A DNA stretch of 20,096 nt, taken from an uncultured delta proteobacterium. Lineage in GTDB: Bacteria > Myxococcota_A > Bradymonadia > REDH01. Position 1 is the stretch's first letter. Every line of letters starts with the position of its first letter. The position numbers and the translations under genes were made by a program. The notes beneath the pieces were generated by a model that was given only the letters and a program-made list of their open reading frames with translations, was not told the origin of the DNA and ran no database searches. Below, piece by piece: positions 14,798 to 20,096 of the stretch. The stretch is taken from the NCBI GenBank assembly GCA_903912275.1, contig CAIWGR010000610.1, forward strand, positions 1 through 20,096. Reading direction: 5' to 3'.

Positions 14798-15289
14798 ATG
14801 CGCTGCCCACGCTGCGGTCACCTCGAAGACCGCGTCATCGATAGCCGCCAGTCACGCGAGGGCGACAGCATCCGCCGGCGCCGCGAATGCGAAAGCTGCA
14901 GCGCCCGCTTCACGAGCTACGAACGCATCGAGCAGCCCGTCCCGCTCATCATCAAGCGTGATGACCGCCGCGAGCCCTACCTGCGCGAGAAGCTCCTCGC
15001 CGGCCTCCGCAGAGCCTGCGAGAAGCGGCCCATCTCCATCGACACCATCGAGGCGCTCGCCGACCGCGTCGAACTCCGGCTTGGCGAGTTCGGAGCAGCC
15101 GAGGTCCCTTCTAGGTCGCTTGGCGATCTCGTGATGGAGGAGCTCGAGAAGCTCGACCAGGTCGCCTGGCTCCGGTTCGCCAGCGTCTACCGCTCCTTCC
15201 AGGAGGTCGGTGAGTTCCTGCGGGCGGCGGAGCGGCTCCGAGACGGGCTGCCTGACACGGCCCCCGCCGCCGACGGGGAGGGCACATGA
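14798..15289 (+). CDS. nrdR: Transcriptional repressor NrdR
   Basis: Zinc- and nucleotide-sensing repressor of ribonucleotide reductase genes, 163 aa. The N-terminal zinc ribbon is complete (C3-P-R-C6 and C31-E-S-C34), followed by SARFTSYERIE and the ATP-cone domain (about 48-138: IIKRDDRREPYLREKLLAGLRRAC). The conserved VAWLRFASVYRSF is present, then a short tail ending DTAPAADGEGT. AAGGAGG at 14785-14791 gives one of the strongest ribosome binding sites in the window. The stop overlaps the ribD start as ATGA. NrdR next to rib genes is a common arrangement; no NrdR box was seen in this window. Confidence 0.96.
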   Translation: MRCPRCGHLEDRVIDSRQSREGDSIRRRRECESCSARFTSYERIEQPVPLIIKRDDRREPYLREKLLAGLRRACEKRPISIDTIEALADRVELRLGEFGAAEVPSRSLGDLVMEELEKLDQVAWLRFASVYRSFQEVGEFLRAAERLRDGLPDTAPAADGEGT

Positions 15290-16386
15290 GCAGTCGCGAC
15301 GAGCAATTCATGCGTCTCGCACTCGACGAGGCGGCCAAGGGTCGCGGCACCGCCCGCCCCAACCCGATGGTAGGCTGCGTCATCGTGCGCGGCGACGAGG
15401 TTGTGGGTCGCGGCTTCCACCTGCGCGCGGGGCTGGCCCATGCAGAGGTCGAAGCACTGCGCGATGCCGGCGACCTTGCGCGCGGCGCGGAGGTCTTCGT
15501 CAACCTCGAGCCCTGCAGCCACTTCGGCCGCACGCCGCCCTGCGCCGATGCGCTCATCGAGGCAGGCGTTGCCCGCGTTGTCGCCGGCATGATCGACCCC
15601 AACCCGCGCGTCTCCGGTCAGGGGCTGCGACGGCTCGCAGAGGCAGGCATCGAGACCGCTGTCGGCCCGCTCGAGGCCGAGTGCCGAGCGCTCAACGAGG
15701 GCTTCGTCTCGGTGATTTCGCGCCGTCGCCCCTTTGTGACGCTCAAGCTTGCGATGTCGCTCGATGGCCGCATCGCCTCGCGCGAGGGCACGAGCCGCTG
15801 GATCACCTCGGAGGAGGCCCGCCTCCGGGTTCACCGCTGGCGCTCCGAGCACGACGCCATCCTCGTGGGAGCCGGCACGCTGCGTGCTGACAATCCGCAG
15901 CTGACCGCGCGTGGTGTCGGCGCCGTGGTGCAGCCTACCCGGTTTGTGCTCGACACACGGCTGTCGGCGTCGCTCGACGCGACGATCTTCCACGATGGTG
16001 CGGCACCGACGGTGGTCCTCTGCGGTGCTGATGCCGATAGAGAGCGAGTGGCGTCGCTCCGCTCCCGCGGTATCGAGGTGGACTGCCTGCCGCTCGAGAA
16101 TGGGCGTTTGCCGGTGCAGGCCATCCTGGACGCGGTGGTCGCCCGCGGCTGCCTCAGCCTCTTTGTCGAGGGTGGTGCCTCGCTCGCGGGAGCGCTGCTC
16201 GACGCGGGTGTCATCGACCGCGTCCGCTTCTTCTACGCGCCACTGCTGCTCGGCGGCGAGCGCGCGCTCGCTGCCATCGGCGGCACCGGTTTCGACGCGC
16301 CCGCGGTCGCGGCGCGCCTCTCCGGTCTCTGCTATGAGCAGGTCGGTCCAGACCTGCTCGTTACCGGCTCCATCGCGCCACGCTGA
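15286..16386 (+). CDS. ribD: Bifunctional riboflavin deaminase/reductase RibD
   Basis: Catalyses deamination and then side-chain reduction of the pyrimidine intermediate in riboflavin synthesis, cytosolic, 366 aa. The deaminase domain (1 to about 145) has the zinc site H52-A-E54 with C77 and C86 in EPCSHFGRTPPC. The reductase domain (about 147-366) shows FVTLKLAMSLDGRIA, GAGTLRADNPQLT and the glycine motif FVEGGASLAGALLDAGVID. Translation is coupled to nrdR by an ATGA overlap. 111 bases separate it from ribE. Both halves look complete. Confidence 0.96.
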   Translation: MSSRDEQFMRLALDEAAKGRGTARPNPMVGCVIVRGDEVVGRGFHLRAGLAHAEVEALRDAGDLARGAEVFVNLEPCSHFGRTPPCADALIEAGVARVVAGMIDPNPRVSGQGLRRLAEAGIETAVGPLEAECRALNEGFVSVISRRRPFVTLKLAMSLDGRIASREGTSRWITSEEARLRVHRWRSEHDAILVGAGTLRADNPQLTARGVGAVVQPTRFVLDTRLSASLDATIFHDGAAPTVVLCGADADRERVASLRSRGIEVDCLPLENGRLPVQAILDAVVARGCLSLFVEGGASLAGALLDAGVIDRVRFFYAPLLLGGERALAAIGGTGFDAPAVAARLSGLCYEQVGPDLLVTGSIAPR

Positions 16387-16420
16387 GTGGGCAAACGGCA
16401 GGTATTTGGCCGCGCTCCGT

Positions 16421-16449
16421 TTGACGGAACGCCCCTCGATGCCTAGAGC
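16421..16449 (+). promoter_or_regulatory. Candidate internal promoter upstream of ribE
   Basis: TTGACG (16421-16426) and TAGAGC (16444-16449) are spaced by 17 bases in the 111-base ribD-ribE gap, 48 bases before the ribE start. The -35 is good (5 of 6), the -10 weak (3 of 6). The -35 overlaps a small inverted repeat TCCGT-TTG-ACGGA (16416-16428). The gap contains nothing resembling the FMN riboswitch. Confidence 0.3.
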
Positions 16450-16497
16450 CTCCGCAGCGGATTCTGCCGCCTCTGCCACCGTTCTCTGGCTCTCAAG

Positions 16498-17157
16498 ATG
16501 TTCACCGGACTCGTTCAGGATGTAGGCACGCTGTCGTCCCTCTCTCGGAGCGGGAACGATGCAGTCTTCGAGATCCGGACGGCGCTCGAGACAGCCACCT
16601 TTCAGCTCGGTGAGAGCATCGCGGTCGATGGCTGCTGCCTCACCGTCACCCGCTGGACGCGAGACACCTTCACGGTCGAGCTGTCCGCGGAGACGCTCCG
16701 TCGGAGCCACCTTGGCGGCCTGACGCAGGGCGCTCGCCTCCACCTCGAGCGGGCGCTCGCGGTGGGCGACCGGCTCGGCGGCCACTTTGTGCAGGGCCAT
16801 GTGGACGGCGTCGGTCGACTCGTCGAACGCCGAGACGAGGGCGCCTGTGTGGTGCTTCGTTTCGCCATTCCGGCTGACCTCCTCCCCGATCTCGTCGAGA
16901 AGGGTTCGATCGCGGTGAGCGGGGTCTCACTGACCATCAACCAAGTCACCGCAGACGGCTTCGAGGTGATGATCATCCGGCATACGCAAGACAAGACGGG
17001 CCTGGCCGCGCTGCCGGTTGGCGCCTCCGTCAACATCGAGACCGACATGCTCGCCAAGCATGTGCGCCGCCTCCTGACCTGGGGCGGTGCGTCCGCTTCG
17101 GGCTCCGACGCCCGTCTGCAAACGCTGCTCAAAGACAATGGATATCTGAACGAGTAA
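16498..17157 (+). CDS. ribE: Riboflavin synthase, alpha chain
   Basis: Dismutates two molecules of 6,7-dimethyl-8-ribityllumazine to riboflavin, 219 aa. Begins with the universal MFTGLVQDVG. Two lumazine-binding repeats are visible: the first with LGESIAVDGCCLTVT and FTVELSAETLRRS, the second from HFVQGHVDGVGRL to KGSIAVSGVSLTIN. The end of repeat 2 reads IIRHTQDKTGLAAL where many homologues have IPHTLEKT, a mild variation. No clear ribosome binding site precedes the ATG, but the start is fixed by family. The next gene begins 10 bases after the stop. Confidence 0.96.
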   Translation: MFTGLVQDVGTLSSLSRSGNDAVFEIRTALETATFQLGESIAVDGCCLTVTRWTRDTFTVELSAETLRRSHLGGLTQGARLHLERALAVGDRLGGHFVQGHVDGVGRLVERRDEGACVVLRFAIPADLLPDLVEKGSIAVSGVSLTINQVTADGFEVMIIRHTQDKTGLAALPVGASVNIETDMLAKHVRRLLTWGGASASGSDARLQTLLKDNGYLNE

Positions 17158-17167
17158 TGGAGCCCTG

Positions 17168-18337
17168 ATGCCGCTCGCAACCATCCCCCAAATCCTCGAA
17201 GCCTTTCGCAAGGGCGACCTCATCATCCTCGTCGACGACGAAGGCCGCGAGAACGAAGGCGACCTCGTCGTTGCCGCCGAGTTTGCCACGCCCGAGGCCA
17301 TCAACTTCATGGCCAAGCATGGTCGTGGCCTCATCTGTCTGACGCTGACGGAGGAGCGCCTCGAAGAGCTCAAGATTCCCATGATGGTGCAGCAGAACTC
17401 GGCCCAGTTCGGCACAGCCTTCACCGTCTCGATCGAGGCCCGCGACGGCGTCACGACCGGTATCTCGGCGGCCGACCGCGCACGCACGATCGCGGTCGCG
17501 GTGGACGACAATGCGACTGCCTCCGACCTCGTCTACCCTGGCCACATTTTCCCGCTCCGCGCCCGCAAGGGTGGCGTGCTCGTTCGCACGGGACAGACGG
17601 AGGGCAGCGTAGACCTCGCCCGCCTCTCCGGCCTCAAGCCGGCCGCTGTAATCTGCGAGATCCTCAACGACGACGGCACCATGTCGCGCATGCCCGACTT
17701 GGAGAAGTTTGCCGCTGAGCACGGGCTGCTCATCGCATCGGTTGCAGACCTCATCGACTACCGACTGCAGACCGACTCGCTCGTCGAGCTGGTGGCGGAG
17801 ATCCCCTTCCCCTGCGAGGCCCACGCCGGCTTCAAGCTGCGCGCCTACCGCAGCCATGTTGACGGTGGAGAGCACCTTGCGCTCGTACTGGGCGACCCTG
17901 CGACGGCGACCGAGCCTGTCCGCGTCCGCGTTCAGCATCCTGCCCTCGTCGGTGACGTCTTCCGCGGCACCAACGTGCGCGGCGGCTGGCAGCTTCACGG
18001 CGCAATGCAGATGATCGCCGAGGCCGGCGTCGGCGTGCTGGTCTATCTCCACAAGCCGGAGGTCAGCCGCTTCGAGAGCCTCGCCACCTTCGCAGTTGCT
18101 CGCACCGATGAGGCCACCATCCGCCGCCTCGCCCCCAACTTCGGCGCGCCTGATTCGGTCAATCGCCCCAAGCCTGCCCTGCGCGACCTGGGCATCGGCG
18201 CCCAGATCCTCCGCGACTGCGGCGTCTCCCGCATGTCCATCCTCTCCTCGAGCGACCACCAGATTGGCGGCCTCGATGGCTATGGCCTCAAGGTCGAAAA
18301 GTACGAACCCATCCCGCGCCCTGACGCGCAGAAGTAA
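17168..18337 (+). CDS. ribB: 3,4-dihydroxy-2-butanone-4-phosphate synthase with degenerate GTP cyclohydrolase II domain (RibBX-like)
   Basis: The N-terminal half (1 to about 203) makes the four-carbon unit of riboflavin from ribulose 5-phosphate; it keeps DDEGRENEGD (23-32), PGHIFPLRA (124-132), TGQTEGSVDLA and CEILNDDGTMSRMPDL. The C-terminal half aligns with GTP cyclohydrolase II but has lost its key residues. The zinc motif (three cysteines in CLTGDALFSLRCDCG of E. coli RibA) is replaced here by HPALVGDVFRGTNVRGG (257-273), with no cysteine, and the EGRNIGL and TNNP motifs are missing. Length 389 aa fits RibBA, but the protein is best read as RibBX, a known proteobacterial variant without cyclohydrolase activity. 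GGAG lies 5 bases before the ATG. A separate ribA is therefore expected elsewhere. Confidence 0.92.
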   Translation: MPLATIPQILEAFRKGDLIILVDDEGRENEGDLVVAAEFATPEAINFMAKHGRGLICLTLTEERLEELKIPMMVQQNSAQFGTAFTVSIEARDGVTTGISAADRARTIAVAVDDNATASDLVYPGHIFPLRARKGGVLVRTGQTEGSVDLARLSGLKPAAVICEILNDDGTMSRMPDLEKFAAEHGLLIASVADLIDYRLQTDSLVELVAEIPFPCEAHAGFKLRAYRSHVDGGEHLALVLGDPATATEPVRVRVQHPALVGDVFRGTNVRGGWQLHGAMQMIAEAGVGVLVYLHKPEVSRFESLATFAVARTDEATIRRLAPNFGAPDSVNRPKPALRDLGIGAQILRDCGVSRMSILSSSDHQIGGLDGYGLKVEKYEPIPRPDAQK

Positions 18338-18362
18338 CCAACTCTCTCACGGTGTGAACAAC

Positions 18363-18827
18363 ATGGCTCAGTGCATCCAAGGCTCGCTCGTTGCGACAGG
18401 TCTCCGTCTGGCGATTGTGACCACCCGGTGGAATCACTTCATCACCGACCGCCTCGTCGAGGGCGCGCTCGATACCATCGAGCGCCACGGCGGAGATGCT
18501 GCTGCAACGGCCCTCATCAAGGTGCCTGGGGCCTTCGAGATCCCGCTCGCCGTCAGCCAGCTCGCCAAGTCGGGCAAGTATGACGCGATCATCGCGATTG
18601 GCGCCGTCATCCGAGGCTCGACGCCCCACTTCGACTACGTCGCGGGAGAGGCCACCAAGGGCATCTCGCAGGTCTCCATTGCGACGGGCGTGCCGGTCGC
18701 CTTCGGCGTGATCACCGCCGACTCCATCGAGCAGGCCATCGAACGCGCTGGAACCAAGATGGGCAACAAGGGTGCAGAGGCAGCCCTCGTCGCCATCGAG
18801 ATGGCCAATCTGGGCAAAGTCCTGTGA
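18363..18827 (+). CDS. ribH: 6,7-dimethyl-8-ribityllumazine synthase
   Basis: Condenses the RibD product (after dephosphorylation) with dihydroxybutanone phosphate to form lumazine, 154 aa, expected to assemble into pentamers or capsids. Seen: RLAIVTTRWNHFITD with aromatic W23, VPGAFEIPLAV (54-64), AIGAVIRGSTPHFDYV with catalytic H89, VAFGVIT, and the phosphate-binding RAGTKMGNKGAEAA. ATG 18363 is preferred; GTG 18354 in frame would add three residues. The ribosome binding site is weak. The stop overlaps the nusB start as GTGA. Confidence 0.96.
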   Translation: MAQCIQGSLVATGLRLAIVTTRWNHFITDRLVEGALDTIERHGGDAAATALIKVPGAFEIPLAVSQLAKSGKYDAIIAIGAVIRGSTPHFDYVAGEATKGISQVSIATGVPVAFGVITADSIEQAIERAGTKMGNKGAEAALVAIEMANLGKVL

Positions 18828-19339
18828 TCCCCGAGCGCGCAACCCACGAAGACCGTCGACGCGAACTTGCACTCTGGGTCCTCTACGCAGCGGAGTTCAA
18901 CGGCCTGCCGCCGCTTGCGTCGCTTGCGGCTGTCGACGAGGCCATCGTAGGGACCGCCGAGCCGCTCACGGCCAAGCAGGTCAGCCCCTACCACCGCGTC
19001 GACCGCTTCGATGACTTCATCCCGGAGCGGGACGAGTGGGAGGCGATGCGCGATGAGGTGACCGAGACCGTTCATCTCGTCGCTCACCAGATGGCGCTCA
19101 TCGACGCGCACATCCGGACCGCCTCGCCCCGCTGGCGTCTGGACCGTATGCCACCCATCGATCGCACGCTGCTTCGCATTGGCGTTGCCGAACTCATCTC
19201 CACCGACCGTCCCCGCGCACGCGGAACCGTCAACGGCCTGATGGAGATCGCAAAGCGGTATGGCGAGGAGCAGACGCCCCGCTTCGTCAACGGCATCCTC
19301 GACCAGGTCCGTCGAAACCTGAACATCCCGTTCAACTAG
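18824..19339 (+). CDS. nusB: Transcription antitermination factor NusB
   Basis: RNA-binding all-helical factor that joins NusE (S10) on boxA RNA during rRNA transcription, 171 aa, slightly longer than usual. Recognised by RELALWVLYAAEF near the N-terminus, the core RWRLDRMPPIDRTLLRIGVAEL and the C-terminal RFVNGILDQVRRNL. The GTG start is fixed by the GTGA overlap with the ribH stop. An insert-like loop of about 35 residues (SLAAVDEAIVGTAEPLTAKQ and onward) after helix 1 accounts for the extra length. The ribH-nusB pair is widely conserved. Confidence 0.95.
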   Translation: MIPERATHEDRRRELALWVLYAAEFNGLPPLASLAAVDEAIVGTAEPLTAKQVSPYHRVDRFDDFIPERDEWEAMRDEVTETVHLVAHQMALIDAHIRTASPRWRLDRMPPIDRTLLRIGVAELISTDRPRARGTVNGLMEIAKRYGEEQTPRFVNGILDQVRRNLNIPFN

Positions 19340-19347
19340 GCAGCAGC

Positions 19348-20055
19348 ATGTCCTCCGGGTCTCACCGTCTCGCCGCTCTCGCCGGTCTGCTCCTGTTCGC
19401 AGCGTGCGAAGAGCCGGAGCAGGTCGCAGCTCCGTCGGCCTTTGACTGGGGCAACGAGCAGCCTTCGGGGGCGCTGATACGTCGGCTCGACGCGCAGGGC
19501 ACCGCCGTGGATCGCATGCGCGTGAGCCGCACAGCGCTCCGCTACTACGCCGGGCCGGGCGAACGCGGGAGCCATCTCCGCACCACTGCGGCTGGGCTTG
19601 AGCTGCTCACCGCCGACGGCCGGCCCTGGTGCCGTGGCACGCTCGAAAGGGCGGCTGGTCGCGCTTCGCTTGCCTGCGATGGCTTCACGAAGGTCGAACT
19701 TCTGCGCCAACCTGCCGAGGTGACCATCACGCGCGATGCCCAGCCCTGGGGACGACTCCTCCTGACCGGCGGCGCCCCGACGCAACTCGAGAGCGGCACG
19801 ATGCGGCTGCAATTCACCGACGAGGGCGGAGCCTGGTCAGCCAAGAGCGCCGACGGCGCCAGCGCGGGCTCCATGGCGGGCTGGAGCCGCGGCAAGGGCG
19901 CGCCGCTCCTCTGGCTGCCGCTCCCGACTGCCCCCGGCTTCGGCGATGACCGCTGGCCTGCTGTCAGGGCCTCCGTCGCCTGGCTCGCCTCCGCGCTCCT
20001 AGACGACAGCGCCGCGCCGGCGGACGCACCCGCTGCTGGCAGCGGCAAGCCCTAG
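19348..20055 (+). CDS. Hypothetical probable lipoprotein
   Basis: No family recognised. The 235-residue product begins with a lipoprotein-type signal (MSSGSHRLAALAGLLLFAAC), with the lipobox cysteine at C20 followed by EEPEQ, so it is probably lipid-anchored in the envelope. The body holds YYAGPGERGSHLRTTAAGLELLTADGRPWCRGTLERA, a pair of cysteines (C95, C109) that might form a disulfide, several short beta-like segments, and a low-complexity Ala/Pro tail (DSAAPADAPAAGSGKP). The start is 8 bases after the nusB stop, so it is probably the last gene of the rib-nusB transcription unit. It ends tail to tail with the minus-strand gene at the right edge, sharing CTAG. Confidence 0.8.
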   Translation: MSSGSHRLAALAGLLLFAACEEPEQVAAPSAFDWGNEQPSGALIRRLDAQGTAVDRMRVSRTALRYYAGPGERGSHLRTTAAGLELLTADGRPWCRGTLERAAGRASLACDGFTKVELLRQPAEVTITRDAQPWGRLLLTGGAPTQLESGTMRLQFTDEGGAWSAKSADGASAGSMAGWSRGKGAPLLWLPLPTAPGFGDDRWPAVRASVAWLASALLDDSAAPADAPAAGSGKP

Positions 20056-20096
20056 ACGAGCAGGTCGAGCGAGAGCTTCAGCACCAGCGCCGCGGC
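20052..20096 (-). CDS. C-terminal end of an unidentified gene (partial)
   Basis: Reading from the right edge on the minus strand gives AAALVLKLSLDLLV followed by TAG at 20054-20052. The frame is hydrophobic and ends exactly where the lipoprotein gene ends on the other strand. Only 14 codons are visible, so the gene cannot be identified and its existence is inferred from the tail-to-tail arrangement and from the end of coding on the plus strand. Confidence 0.4.
   Translation of the reverse strand, partial: AAALVLKLSLDLLV

Noticed and set aside
16387..16497. Possible FMN riboswitch before ribE
   Set aside because: The conserved RFN element segments are not present; only two short hairpins and a weak promoter match are seen.
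15187..16800. Long minus-strand open frame of 537 codons opposite ribD and ribE
   Set aside because: It is antisense to two well-conserved enzymes, has repetitive charged composition and no family features; long antisense frames are expected at this GC content.
17129..18259. Minus-strand open frame of 376 codons opposite ribB
   Set aside because: Shadow of the RibB frame, with no recognisable domain and no gene-like neighbour spacing.
1..20096. Mobile element, prophage, CRISPR array or defence island
   Set aside because: No transposase, integrase, phage structural gene, direct-repeat array or known defence domain is seen; base composition looks even and gene content is mostly housekeeping.

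Overview
The window is GC-rich (roughly two thirds G+C by eye), densely coding and free of recognisable mobile elements, tRNA, rRNA or CRISPR. It looks like an ordinary chromosomal segment of a Gram-negative bacterium. Inference on taxonomy: the block yceD-rpmF-rpiB-nrdR-ribD-ribE-ribB-ribH-nusB, an Mla-type permease next to an MCE protein with a beta-rich C-terminal extension, an AgmX/PglI-like C-terminal domain (first described in myxobacteria), and a four-cluster ferredoxin all point to Myxococcota or a relative among the former Deltaproteobacteria. No marker gene allows a finer call.

Layout. (1) 1-1462, minus strand: two inner-membrane permeases of a dipeptide/oligopeptide/nickel-type ABC importer; the second runs off the left edge. 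(2) 1548-3408, plus strand: a ferredoxin with four [4Fe-4S] motifs, divergent from the importer, then a leucine-dehydrogenase-family amino-acid dehydrogenase. (3) 3399-4316, minus: an RluA-family pseudouridine synthase, divergent from a plus-strand operon gloB (glyoxalase II) - TlpA/ResA-like thioredoxin - ubiB/aarF kinase (4407-7488). (4) 7591-8289: an Ala/Glu-rich coiled-coil, single-TM protein of unknown function behind a good sigma70-like promoter. (5) 8286-9875, minus: an exported MltD-like lytic transglycosylase with four LysM-like repeats. (6) 9975-10977: a secreted protein with an AgmX/PglI-like C-terminal domain, whose reading frame is broken by one extra base in a C5 run. (7) 11029-13471: mlaE-like permease and mlaD-like MCE protein without the usual mlaF ATPase between them. 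(8) 13522-14786: yceD, rpmF, rpiB. (9) 14798-19339: nrdR, then the riboflavin operon ribD, ribE, ribB (with a degenerate GTP cyclohydrolase II half, RibBX-like), ribH, and nusB. (10) 19348-20055: a probable lipoprotein, convergent with a minus-strand gene of which only the last 14 codons are visible.

Functionally, ribD, ribE, ribB and ribH supply every dedicated riboflavin enzyme except GTP cyclohydrolase II: the domain that would provide it has lost its zinc ligands, so that activity probably comes from elsewhere in the genome. The operon is tightly coupled (ATGA overlap nrdR/ribD, GTGA overlap ribH/nusB). The MlaE/MlaD pair suggests retrograde or anterograde phospholipid traffic across the envelope. 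No new defence or mobile system was found. The most notable observations are the frameshifted AgmX-domain gene, the mlaE-minicistron-mlaD junction without mlaF, the RibBX-like protein, and the fact that all three convergent gene pairs overlap at their stop codons, two of them sharing a CTAG.
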